A DNA stretch of 64,000 bases, from positions 44,253 to 108,252 of the forward strand of contig JAUQXA010000026.1 in the NCBI GenBank assembly GCA_030834895.1. Reading direction: 5' to 3'. The first letter of the stretch is position 1; every line of letters begins with the position of its first letter. Of the stretch, positions 56,826-64,000 are shown piece by piece. Under the pieces are notes generated by a model. The model was not told the origin of the DNA and made no database searches. It saw nothing but the letters and a program-made list of their open reading frames with translations. The DNA comes from Anaerolineales bacterium (GTDB lineage Bacteria > Chloroflexota > Anaerolineae > Anaerolineales > Villigracilaceae). A program made the translations under genes and the position numbers.

Positions 56826-57500
56826 TTAAGGCATGATTCCCAGACAGGGCGACAGCGAGATTGCATTGGGATAAATTTGGGTACGGCCGATCACCTCCCC
56901 CATTTTATCCGTCGCCACCAATTGGATTTGTATCCATGAATTCTTATAATGATTATGTCCCTCGGTTGTATTTGCGGTCAGCCAATAGGTGAAGATCCCG
57001 TTCCAGTGGTTTTGCATGGTATTGCCCGTTGTCCATGGAGTGTAATCCTCCTCAAAGGCGTCCTTGACCCGCACAAAAATAATTACGCTGAACACGACTT
57101 CGGGGTTTTCAACCTTGGCAACGATCCTGGTTTTGTTTGGCTTGCAACTGCCCCAATAAATTTTGCCATCGACAATTTCAACTGAAACAAAGCCGGGGCC
57201 GGGTCCAAGCGGTGTCGGCATGACATAGGAATTTGGCGTGGCGGTAACATCTCCAATAAAAATAGGGATGGGAACGAATGTTGGCGTCTGATTTGGATCC
57301 CAGGTTGGGATGCGGACAATTGTTGACGTGGGATAAATGCTGGGCGTCACCGAAGGGACAAGCGTGTCCATTGGCGTGGGACTCACAGTCGCGGTGGCAG
57401 TGGGGACAGGCGTGTCGGCAGGCCGCCCCAACCCAAAGGGCAATCCCGCACAACCCTGGATTAAGACTGTCAGTACGACCCCAAAATAAAGTTTGCGCAT
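56826..57500 (-). CDS. Lipoprotein with P/T/S linker and conserved C-terminal domain, copy B
   Basis: A 224-residue lipoprotein with lipobox LIQGC (C17). The ATG at 57500 follows GAGGTTCTTC; the longer ORF (57545) adds 15 residues before the signal peptide. Pro/Thr-rich linker and a C-terminal domain parallel to copy A, with WGSCKPNKTRI, EVIGRTQIYP and ISLSPC giving the matching Cys pair. The tandem arrangement suggests duplication. The divergent gap (57501-57560) carries TATAAT-type boxes. Confidence 0.7.
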   Translation of the reverse strand: MRKLYFGVVLTVLIQGCAGLPFGLGRPADTPVPTATATVSPTPMDTLVPSVTPSIYPTSTIVRIPTWDPNQTPTFVPIPIFIGDVTATPNSYVMPTPLGPGPGFVSVEIVDGKIYWGSCKPNKTRIVAKVENPEVVFSVIIFVRVKDAFEEDYTPWTTGNTMQNHWNGIFTYWLTANTTEGHNHYKNSWIQIQLVATDKMGEVIGRTQIYPNAISLSPCLGIMP

Positions 57501-57560
57501 GAAGAACCTCATCGAAGTTATAATACCGCGAACTGAATACCCCACATATTTTACAACAAC

Positions 57561-58574
57561 ATGACATCAATCGATGTAACAAACCTGCAAAAGACATTTC
57601 AAACCAAACGCAAAGCCGCCGGGCTTGGCGGGTCGCTGCGCTCGTTGTTCAAGCCCGAATATAGCTCCGTCGAAGCGGTACGTGAGTTGTCCTTCCAAAT
57701 GGAAGGGGGAGAACTCCTCGGCTTCATCGGACCCAACGGCGCGGGCAAATCCACCACCATCAAAATGCTGACCGGGATTCTACATCCCAGCGGCGGCGCG
57801 GCAAAAGTGCTTGGTTTTGTCCCGTGGACCGAGCGGCAGAAACTTGCCTACCACATCGGCACAGTCTTCGGTCAGCGCCCGCAGCTTTGGTATCACCTGC
57901 CAGCGATGGATACCTTTATCCTGTTCGGGAAAATCTACGAACTCGACGATGGCGAAACAAAGAAACGAATCGACTTTCTCTCCGAAGCCTTCGAGATTCA
58001 GGATTTGCTGGATGTGCCCGTGCGAAAGTTGTCGCTGGGACAGCGGATGCGCTGCGAAGTCGCCGCCTCGCTTTTGCACCGCCCAAAGTTGCTCCTGCTT
58101 GATGAGCCATCCATCGGGTTGGACGTGGTCGCCAAACAAAACATCCGTGACGCGATCAAGCGCATGAACCAGGAGGAAGGCGTGGGAGTCCTGCTCACCT
58201 CCCACGACGCCGGCGACCTCGAAGCCTTGTGCAAGCGCGTCATCATCGTCAACCACGGACAGATCGTGTACGAGGACAAGGTCTCGAACTTGAAGCGAAG
58301 ATTCCTGACCACCAAGCTGGTGCAGGTGCGTTACGCGGAGGAAGTCGCAAAGGATTTTTTCATCAACGGCGTGGAGACTTTGAAGGTCGGGCACTACGGG
58401 GTGAAGTTGAAATTCGACACGACGCAAACGCCCGTCGACTCGGTCATTTCCCATCTTTCCGACGTGGGCGACATCATGGACATCACCATCTCCGACCCGC
58501 CGCTGGAGGAAGTGATTGCAAAGATTTATCAAGAGGTCGGGATCGTTTCAGTCGCTGTCGCTCCCTCGCAATGA
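57561..58574 (+). CDS. ABC-2 type exporter ATPase
   Basis: A 337-residue ATPase of the DrrA/CcmA-like exporter type, with one nucleotide domain: Walker A GPNGAGKST, Q-loop near GQRPQLWYH, signature KLSLGQRMRCEVAASLL, Walker B LLLLDEPSIGLD and H-loop LTSHDAGDLE. The first 40 residues extend beyond the usual start. The last codons (SVAVAPSQ) lie in sequence that matches the CCTCGCAATGAC repeat, so its C-terminus has been rewritten by a repeat. Two ABC-2 permeases follow. Confidence 0.88.
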   Translation: MTSIDVTNLQKTFQTKRKAAGLGGSLRSLFKPEYSSVEAVRELSFQMEGGELLGFIGPNGAGKSTTIKMLTGILHPSGGAAKVLGFVPWTERQKLAYHIGTVFGQRPQLWYHLPAMDTFILFGKIYELDDGETKKRIDFLSEAFEIQDLLDVPVRKLSLGQRMRCEVAASLLHRPKLLLLDEPSIGLDVVAKQNIRDAIKRMNQEEGVGVLLTSHDAGDLEALCKRVIIVNHGQIVYEDKVSNLKRRFLTTKLVQVRYAEEVAKDFFINGVETLKVGHYGVKLKFDTTQTPVDSVISHLSDVGDIMDITISDPPLEEVIAKIYQEVGIVSVAVAPSQ

Positions 58575-58623
58575 CAAGTAGTAATTCTTCATCCTTCATA
58601 TTTCATCCTTCATCCTTTCTTAT
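58553..58623 (+). repeat. REP remnant and TTCATCC word repeat between exporter genes
   Basis: CCTCGCAATGAC (58565-58576), as in the arms of the repeat at 235-324, runs into TTCATCCTTCATATTTCATCC words up to the next start codon. The ATPase stop lies within it. Confidence 0.65.
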
Positions 58624-59416
58624 GAAGTCCTTCTCCAAATACTGGTCGATCTTTCAAATTACCCTACTCAACTCGCTTGCCTATCCCGGTGAATTGGTCG
58701 GGCGCAGCCTAATGATCATTCCCTTCATGTGGGTCTTTCATCAACTGTGGAAGATTACTTTTAATGCGGCTGGCACGGATGTCATGAACGGATTGACTCT
58801 GAACAACACGCTTTGGTATCTCATGCTGGCAGAGACCATCGAACTGGGTCGTCCACCGCTGGCGCGCACCATGTCCGAAAACGTCAAAGATGGCTCCATA
58901 GCTTACATCCTCAACAAGCCGTACGACTTTCTGCTGTATCAGTTCAGCGCAACCATGGGCGAGACCATCTTCCGCGCCATGCTCAATGCCGTCTTTGGCG
59001 GACTGACCGTCTGGTGGCTGGTCGGCGCACCTGAACATCCCGAAGGATTCATAATTGCCTTGCCAGCTATTCTCGGCGCATGGATTTTGCACTTCTGCGT
59101 CAACGCCATGATTGGGCTTTCCGCCTTTGTGGTCGAGGACGTTTCCGCCTTCACGTGGATTTACCAAAAGCTGGCGTTCATCTTCGGCGGCATGTTGATC
59201 CCGCTCGATTTTTATCCGCAGTGGCTGCAAACCATTGCAAAATTCCTGCCTTTCTCCAGCGCCATTTATGGACCTGCGCGGTTGTTTGTCACACCTTCGG
59301 TTGAGTTATTCGCCAGTGTGATGTCTCTGCAACTTGCCTGGATTCTCGCGCTGACCTTTGTGCTGGTCATCGTCTACCGGCGCGGACTGACACAATTAAC
59401 CGTGAACGGAGGATGA
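58622..59416 (+). CDS. ABC-2 type exporter permease 1
   Basis: A 264-residue six-segment membrane protein. I chose ATG 58622 (MKSFSKYWSIFQITLLNSL), since a long ORF reaching 58229 overlaps the ATPase in another frame. Segments at about 10-45, 55-75, 105-140, 145-175 and 220-255. It is followed by permease 2 with one base between stop and start. Together with the ATPase they would export an unknown substrate, often a lipid, peptide or drug in this class. Confidence 0.82.
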   Translation: MKSFSKYWSIFQITLLNSLAYPGELVGRSLMIIPFMWVFHQLWKITFNAAGTDVMNGLTLNNTLWYLMLAETIELGRPPLARTMSENVKDGSIAYILNKPYDFLLYQFSATMGETIFRAMLNAVFGGLTVWWLVGAPEHPEGFIIALPAILGAWILHFCVNAMIGLSAFVVEDVSAFTWIYQKLAFIFGGMLIPLDFYPQWLQTIAKFLPFSSAIYGPARLFVTPSVELFASVMSLQLAWILALTFVLVIVYRRGLTQLTVNGG

Positions 59417-59417
59417 A

Positions 59418-60200
59418 ATGAAAGAGTTCAAATTCCTCCTCGCGCTCTGGAAGACCAACCTGCTGTCCGCGATGGAATACCGCGCCTCGTTCCTGACGCA
59501 GACCATCGGGATGATGGTCAACAATTTCATCTATTTCGCCATCTGGATCATCTTCTTCGACCGCTTCAAGGATGTGCGCGGCTGGGGCGTGAACGATATG
59601 TACGTGACCTTCGGCGTGCTGGCTTCCGCTTTCGGGTTGGTCAGCATCCTCTTTGGCAACGCCTTCTTCCTGAGCGACATCATCGCCAAGGGACGCCTCG
59701 ACTACTACCTTTCCCTGCCGCGCCCTGTGCTCCTGCACACCATCGCCAGCCGCAGTATCGCCAGCGGGATGGGAGACTTTCTCTACGGTTTCCTCAGTTA
59801 TGCGCTTTCGGGATACTTCACCTGGGACGGTCTCGCCCGCTACGTGCTTGCCATGCTGCTGGCGGCGGCTGTCTTTGCCTCGTTCCTGATCCTGACCCAA
59901 AGCCTCGCCTTCTGGTTCGGGATGATGAGCAACTTCAGCGCCCTCGCCCTCAACGCCATCCTGACCTTCGGCATTTACCCCATCACCCTCTTTGACCAGT
60001 ACGCCAAGCTGATCCTCTTTACCATCATCCCCGCCGCTCTGGTGGGAGCCGTGCCCGCCGCCTTCATCCGCGCCTTCACCTGGCAGATGCTTGCCCAGTT
60101 GCTGGCGGGTGCAATTGGCTTCCTGACGTTGGCGATTGTCTTTTTCCGTGCGGGGTTGCGCCGCTATGAGAGCGGCAGCGCGATCCAAGTGGAAGTGTAA
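59418..60200 (+). CDS. ABC-2 type exporter permease 2
   Basis: A 260-residue membrane protein with six predicted segments, including GMMVNNFIYFAIWIIFFDRF and the LPRPVLLHTIASRSIASG cytosolic loop. The ATG follows GGAGGATGAA in the tail of permease 1, whose stop is one base upstream, so the two are co-translated and probably form a heterodimer. The ATPase partner is at 57561. Substrate unknown. Confidence 0.82.
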   Translation: MKEFKFLLALWKTNLLSAMEYRASFLTQTIGMMVNNFIYFAIWIIFFDRFKDVRGWGVNDMYVTFGVLASAFGLVSILFGNAFFLSDIIAKGRLDYYLSLPRPVLLHTIASRSIASGMGDFLYGFLSYALSGYFTWDGLARYVLAMLLAAAVFASFLILTQSLAFWFGMMSNFSALALNAILTFGIYPITLFDQYAKLILFTIIPAALVGAVPAAFIRAFTWQMLAQLLAGAIGFLTLAIVFFRAGLRRYESGSAIQVEV

Positions 60201-60210
60201 TTTTTTCTGG

Positions 60211-60216
60211 TATAAT
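60211..60216 (+). promoter_or_regulatory. Extended -10 promoter for rpsO
   Basis: TCTGGTATAATCC, with TATAAT at 60211-60216 and TGG just before it, as in the ftsH promoter. Confidence 0.5.
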
Positions 60217-60301
60217 CCCAACCCGTGACTGGTCCTGCCCTACGGTCAAAAGCTGTGGACACGGAGACCTGCAAAATTTATAAAGAAAGGAAGCATACGT
60301 C

Positions 60302-60574
60302 ATGCCGCTTGCAAAAGAAGTCAAGACCAAGGCGATCGAGGATTTTCATCGCCACGACAAGGATACCGGTTCGCCAGAAGTGCAAATCGCCATCCTGACC
60401 AATCGCATTACCCAGCTCACCGAGCATTTGCGAAGCAACAAGCAGGATCAATCCTGCCGCCGCGGTCTGCTCAAACTGGTCGGTTCCCGCCGACGGTTGC
60501 TAACGTACTTGCGCTCCAGCAATTACAACAGCTACCTCAGCGTAACCGAACGGTTGCAACTCCGCCGTAAGTAG
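60302..60574 (+). CDS. rpsO: 30S ribosomal protein S15
   Basis: A 90-residue S15 that binds 16S rRNA in the central domain of the 30S subunit. HRHDKDTGSPEVQIAILTNRI and SRRRLLTYLRSSNYNSYL are conserved family regions. Length is standard. GAAAGGAAGCATACGTC precedes the ATG. It is directly before pnp, as in many bacteria including E. coli, with a stable hairpin between them. Confidence 0.97.
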   Translation: MPLAKEVKTKAIEDFHRHDKDTGSPEVQIAILTNRITQLTEHLRSNKQDQSCRRGLLKLVGSRRRLLTYLRSSNYNSYLSVTERLQLRRK

Positions 60575-60581
60575 TACGTGA

Positions 60582-60616
60582 AAGACCCTAAAGGTCGCGG
60601 AGACCTTTAGGGTCTT
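60582..60616 (+). terminator. Hairpin in the rpsO-pnp gap
   Basis: AAGACCCTAAAGGTC (60582-60596) pairs perfectly with GACCTTTAGGGTCTT (60602-60616), followed by ATTTAA. It can act as a terminator or RNase III processing site between rpsO and pnp. Confidence 0.75.
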
Positions 60617-60691
60617 ATTTAATCACCCGCCGTCAGGAATTGAATAGTGCGAACAACGGGGGTTGTTCCCACTCTTCAGTCCCTGACCAGT

Positions 60692-60750
60692 GGCGGGAAT
60701 TTGTAGGGGTGGAATACGTTCCGCCCAAATGGCAGGTTTGGACACCTGCC
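60692..60750 (+). promoter_or_regulatory. Two hairpins in the pnp leader
   Basis: GGCGGGAA (60692-60699) with TTCCGCC (60719-60725) and GGCAGGT (60731-60737) with ACCTGCC (60744-60750) form two stems ahead of CAGGAGACAATATATA and the ATG. Similar leader stems in E. coli are cut by RNase III to give PNPase self-control. Confidence 0.45.
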
Positions 60751-60770
60751 CCAACAGGAGACAATATATA

Positions 60771-63023
60771 ATGAAACCCGAATTAAAACGCTATTCAGCC
60801 GTCGTTGGCACGCGCACCTTCACCTTCGAGACCGGCACCCTTGCCGCACAGGCAGGTGGCGCGGTCACCTTCGGCGTAGAAGAATCCATCGTCTTTGCCG
60901 CAGCCACCATGGGCGGCGTGCGCGAAGGAATCGACTTCTTCCCGCTTTCCGTGGACTTTGAAGAACGCATGTACGCAGGCGGAAAAATCCCCGGCTCCTT
61001 CTTCCGCCGCGAGGGACGCGCCGCCACCGACGCCATCCTCGTCGGACGCCTGACCGATCGACCCCTGCGCCCGCTCTTCCAGCACGGAATGCGGAACGAA
61101 GTGCAGGTCATCATGTACACCTTCTCGTCGGACGGGATCAACCCGCTCGACATCCTCGCCATCAATGCCGCCTCCGCCGCCATCATGATCTCAGACATCC
61201 CGTGGGGTGGACCCGTAGCCGCTGTCCGCGTGGGACGTGTGGACGGTGAATTCGTCCTCAACCCAACCTTCGACGAGATGGCTGCCTCCGACCTCGACCT
61301 GAGACTGGCTGGCACGAAAGATGCCATCCTGATGGTGGAATGCGGCGCGAATGAAATCCCCGAAGATGTGATGGTCGCCGCCCTCGAACTGGGACATAAA
61401 TCCATCCAGCCGCTGATCGATGTGCAACTCAAGATGCAGGCTGAAATCGGCAAGCCCAAGCGTGCCGTAACCATCGTCACCGCGAATGAGGAATTGCAGA
61501 AGAAGGTCTTCGATGCGGTCAACGGGCGCATGAACGAACTGCTCGACAAACCGTTGAGCAAGGTCGAATTCTACGGCGGCATGGACGAACTGCAAGCCGC
61601 CATCGTCGCCGAGTTCTGCGTCGAAGGCGATGCAAACGCCCCGAAGGTGGATGACGTCAAATCCGCTTTCAGCGAAGCCGAACACAAGATCGTCCGCGAG
61701 CGGATTCTGAGCATGGGCAAGCGTCCCGATGGTCGCACCCCCACCGACATCCGCCCGATTTGGTGCGAGGTGGGACTTTCCCCGCGCGCCCACGGCAGCG
61801 GACTTTTCACCCGAGGCGAGACGCAGGTTCTCTCGTTTGCCACGCTCGGCACACTGGGCGAGGCGCAGGAACTCGACAACCTTTCCCCGATCAAAGACAA
61901 GCGCTACATGCACCACTACAGCTTCCCGCCCTTCTCCACGGGTGAAGTCAAAATGCTTCGTGGACAGAGCAGGCGCGAGGTCGGTCACGGAGCGCTGGCA
62001 GAACGCGCGCTCGAACCCGTCATCCCCGCCGAAGAATCCTTCCCCTACACCATCCGCATCGTATCCGAAGCTCTTGCCTCCAACGGCTCGACTTCGATGG
62101 GTTCGGTCTGCGGCTCGACCCTGGCGCTGATGGATGCGGGCGTGCCGATCAAGGCTCCCGTCTCCGGCGTCGCGATGGGACTCATCACCGACGACACCGG
62201 CCGCTACCAGATTTTGACTGACATCCAGGGCACCGAAGACCACCTCGGCGACATGGATTTCAAAGTGGCTGGAACCGCGCAGGGAATCACCGCCCTGCAG
62301 ATGGACATCAAGATCAGCGGACTGAGCGCGCAGATGATGAAGGAAGCGCTGGCTCAGGCTCACACGGCGCGCATGTTCATTATGGAAAAAATGCTTGAGG
62401 CGCTGCCCGCAGCACGCGCGGAATTGAAACCGCACGCCCCGCGCATCATCACCGTCAAGATCCCCGTTGACAAGATCGGCGCGCTCATCGGCCCCGGCGG
62501 AAAGAACATCCGCGCCTTGCAGGAACAGACCCACACCAAGATCGACATCGAAGAGGACGGTACGGTTTACATTGCATCCACTGACGCTGCCGGCGCGGCA
62601 ATCGCGAAGGAACAGGTGGAAGGACTCAGCGAGTCGGTGGTGGTTGGCAACATCTACACCGGCAAGGTCGTGCGCATCGAAGCCTTTGGCGCGTTCGTCA
62701 ACCTGCTGCCCGGTGTGGACGGACTGGTGCACATTTCCCAACTGGCGAGCGAACGCGTGAACTCCGTCGAGGACGTTTGCACGATGGGCGATGAACTGAC
62801 CGTGATGGTCACGGACATCGACCCGCAGGGCAAGATTCGCCTTTCACGACAGGCTGTGCTCGAAGGCTGGTCGGCTGAAGAAGCCCGCGAGAAGGATAAG
62901 GGCGGACGCAACGGCGGCGGCTCACGCGGCGGAGACCGAGGCGGTCGGGGTGGAGATCGCGGCGGACGTGGTGGACGCGGGGGCGGGGATCGCGGTGGAC
63001 GCAGACCGAGCGGTGGACAGTAG
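60771..63023 (+). CDS. pnp: Polyribonucleotide nucleotidyltransferase (PNPase)
   Basis: A 750-residue 3'-to-5' phosphorolytic exoribonuclease. Two RNase PH domains (FFPLSVDFEERMYAGGKIPGSFFRREGR, about 60-87, and the second with GSTSMGSVCGSTLALMDAGVPI), a KH domain with IGALIGPGGKNIRALQEQT and an S1 domain (GNIYTGKVVRIEAFGAFVNL) follow in order. The last ~40 residues are an RGG/Gly-rich tail (GGSRGGDRGGRGG...). The start ATG 60771 gives MKPELKRYSAVVG; an upstream ORF start at 60690 has no support. Complete. Confidence 0.95.
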   Translation: MKPELKRYSAVVGTRTFTFETGTLAAQAGGAVTFGVEESIVFAAATMGGVREGIDFFPLSVDFEERMYAGGKIPGSFFRREGRAATDAILVGRLTDRPLRPLFQHGMRNEVQVIMYTFSSDGINPLDILAINAASAAIMISDIPWGGPVAAVRVGRVDGEFVLNPTFDEMAASDLDLRLAGTKDAILMVECGANEIPEDVMVAALELGHKSIQPLIDVQLKMQAEIGKPKRAVTIVTANEELQKKVFDAVNGRMNELLDKPLSKVEFYGGMDELQAAIVAEFCVEGDANAPKVDDVKSAFSEAEHKIVRERILSMGKRPDGRTPTDIRPIWCEVGLSPRAHGSGLFTRGETQVLSFATLGTLGEAQELDNLSPIKDKRYMHHYSFPPFSTGEVKMLRGQSRREVGHGALAERALEPVIPAEESFPYTIRIVSEALASNGSTSMGSVCGSTLALMDAGVPIKAPVSGVAMGLITDDTGRYQILTDIQGTEDHLGDMDFKVAGTAQGITALQMDIKISGLSAQMMKEALAQAHTARMFIMEKMLEALPAARAELKPHAPRIITVKIPVDKIGALIGPGGKNIRALQEQTHTKIDIEEDGTVYIASTDAAGAAIAKEQVEGLSESVVVGNIYTGKVVRIEAFGAFVNLLPGVDGLVHISQLASERVNSVEDVCTMGDELTVMVTDIDPQGKIRLSRQAVLEGWSAEEAREKDKGGRNGGGSRGGDRGGRGGDRGGRGGRGGGDRGGRRPSGGQ

Positions 63024-63052
63024 TCAGTGAGCAGTAGACAGTAATCAGTTGG

Positions 63053-63087
63053 AACCTCCAAGTTCTCAAAAGGCTTGGAGGTTTTTT
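63053..63087 (+). terminator. Terminator of pnp
   Basis: AACCTCCAAG (63053-63062) pairs with CTTGGAGGTT (63074-63083), followed by TTTTGTT. CAGTGAGCAGTAGACAGTAATCAGT-like words precede it. Confidence 0.85.
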
Positions 63088-63141
63088 GTTGTAAAATAAT
63101 GCTGTCGTAGTCAACCCAAGTGATGGGGAGAACCCAAGAAT

Positions 63142-63903
63142 ATGATAGATGAAAAACTTCTCAAAAAATTGTTATATGAAAGAAAAGAACAAGATTGGTT
63201 TGAATTCAAAAGGAAAATGGAGATATACCAATCTGATGGAAAACTTATCACCAAGCAACGCGACGAACTTCTCAAGGATATTCTTGGTTTAGCGAACGGT
63301 AATAGCCATATTGTCCGAAAAACAAAATATTTAATTATCGGAGTAGATAATAAAAATTTTGACGACGACGGAATGAGAACCTTGCACAATGTGGACTATA
63401 AAATTCCATCGCAAAGTGACATTACCCAATGGCTATCTGGAGCTTCTTCGCCTGCAATTGTCGGACTCGAGTGTGAGTCAATAAAATTTCAAGGCATTGA
63501 TTTATTCATTGTCACAATCCCCCCAACCTTTGATCTACACGAAACTACACGTGAGTTAAAAGCTTCTGGAAATTTTCAAAACCACGTGGTCTTCATGCGC
63601 CAAGATGAGCACACCGTCCCTGCTTCTGTGCGAGACAGCGTTGCTATCCAACAGCGCAAGTTTCTTTACAGGCAGGAGATTTCAAACCCTCCAGCAGTTT
63701 GGATAGGAATAATTTCTGGAGCAATCGTTGCATTCATAATTGGCGGCGCAAAAATAAATATGTCTCAAGCCGATTTAAATGCAGTAAAAGGTTTTGCTCA
63801 ATTGTTCTTTGTCATTCTAGGAATTTTCTTTGGAGGAATTATCGGGTTTATTTCCAAGCAAGAGGGTTCGAGCAGTCAAAAGACTGATTACGTTGAATTG
63901 TAA
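63142..63903 (+). CDS. AlbA_2 (Schlafen-like) domain protein with C-terminal membrane segments
   Basis: A 253-residue protein. The N-terminal part has ERKEQDWFEFKRK (about 13-25) and DILGLANGNSHIV, a pattern typical of AlbA_2/Schlafen AAA-like domains, which bind nucleic acids in some members. Two hydrophobic segments (about 190-207 and 217-238) place the C-terminus in the membrane. The DNA is AT-rich against pnp. The ATG at 63142 follows a weak GGGAGAACCC. Domain partners in defence islands are common but no defence genes flank it here. Confidence 0.65.
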   Translation: MIDEKLLKKLLYERKEQDWFEFKRKMEIYQSDGKLITKQRDELLKDILGLANGNSHIVRKTKYLIIGVDNKNFDDDGMRTLHNVDYKIPSQSDITQWLSGASSPAIVGLECESIKFQGIDLFIVTIPPTFDLHETTRELKASGNFQNHVVFMRQDEHTVPASVRDSVAIQQRKFLYRQEISNPPAVWIGIISGAIVAFIIGGAKINMSQADLNAVKGFAQLFFVILGIFFGGIIGFISKQEGSSSQKTDYVEL

Positions 63904-63919
63904 TCAGTATACAGCCAAT

Positions 63920-63987
63920 CTGACGAACACATCGGCGAAACGTAATCAGTCATTTTCACTGATTACGTTCCTTGCTATCGCCGTCAG
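63920..63987. repeat. Nested inverted repeat at the window end
   Basis: AACGTAATCAGT (63939-63950) and ACTGATTACGTT (63958-63969) are perfect arms; outer pairs are GGCGA (63934-63938)/TCGCC (63978-63982) and CTGACG (63920-63925)/CGTCAG (63982-63987). The structure resembles the REP-like elements elsewhere in the window. Confidence 0.7.
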
Positions 63988-64000
63988 ATCAAAACCAGCC

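Noticed and set aside
58229..58621. N-terminal extension of exporter permease 1 back to 58229
   Set aside because: It overlaps the ATPase gene in another frame and has arginine/histidine-rich non-family sequence; ATG 58622 gives the normal start.

Overview
The window reads as a stretch of bacterial chromosome with closely packed genes, moderate-to-high GC and mostly housekeeping content. Gene content and protein style suggest a member of the Chloroflexota, probably class Anaerolineae: Pro/Thr/Ser-rich lipoproteins, a LysM-M23 peptidase, a Roadblock/LC7 protein, an orphan Flp pilin, several sugar ABC operons and word-like intergenic repeats. That placement is inference; no rRNA or other phylogenetic marker was tested. 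I saw no tRNA, rRNA, CRISPR array, transposase or integrase. No gap above about 300 bases lacks a gene.

Region 1 (1-24133) is mostly housekeeping: the 5' end of smc, rnc (RNase III with an unusual active-site residue), an aldo/keto reductase, an HD hydrolase, miaA (no ordinary start codon), an acyl-CoA ligase, ftsH, a CDF metal transporter, exonuclease III, a response regulator, a DUF192 protein, a LysM/M23 peptidase, a large glycosyltransferase-like membrane protein, mfd, a HEPN-like AT-rich gene, pth, a secreted protein, a Roadblock protein, pyrG, a Flp pilin and eno.

Region 2 (24203-48996) is a sugar island of about 24 kb built around two ROK (XylR-like) regulators. ROK 1 sits behind a near-perfect palindromic operator and is followed by a lipoprotein that fuses two unrelated sugar-binding proteins: a ChvE-like CUT2 type and a GtsA/MalE-like CUT1 type. 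Behind it lie two CUT1 permeases and then a CUT2 ATPase and permease, so one operon holds parts of two ABC importer classes. ROK 2 is followed by a second double-headed lipoprotein, made of two nearly identical XylF-like domains in tandem, then XylG- and XylH-like genes, xylA and xylB, a nitrilase-family hydrolase, an MFS carrier, a mutarotase-like protein and a Gfo/Idh/MocA dehydrogenase. A MalK/UgpC-like ATPase that could serve the orphan CUT1 permeases and a GH13 glucosidase close the island. Together these describe uptake of xylose and glucose-type sugars and xylose entry into the pentose phosphate pathway.

Region 3 (49097-64000) holds a very large polytopic membrane protein, an Mrr-like restriction enzyme, small membrane and unknown genes, a methyltransferase, a class III-like sirtuin with two paralogous lipoproteins, an ABC-2 exporter (ATPase plus two permeases), rpsO-pnp, and an AlbA_2 (Schlafen-like) membrane protein.

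The strongest leads are the two covalently doubled sugar-binding lipoproteins with parallel leader and intercistronic RNA structure, the mixed CUT1/CUT2 operon, genome-style word repeats spliced in frame into mfd, and three AT-rich single genes with defence-type domains set among housekeeping genes.
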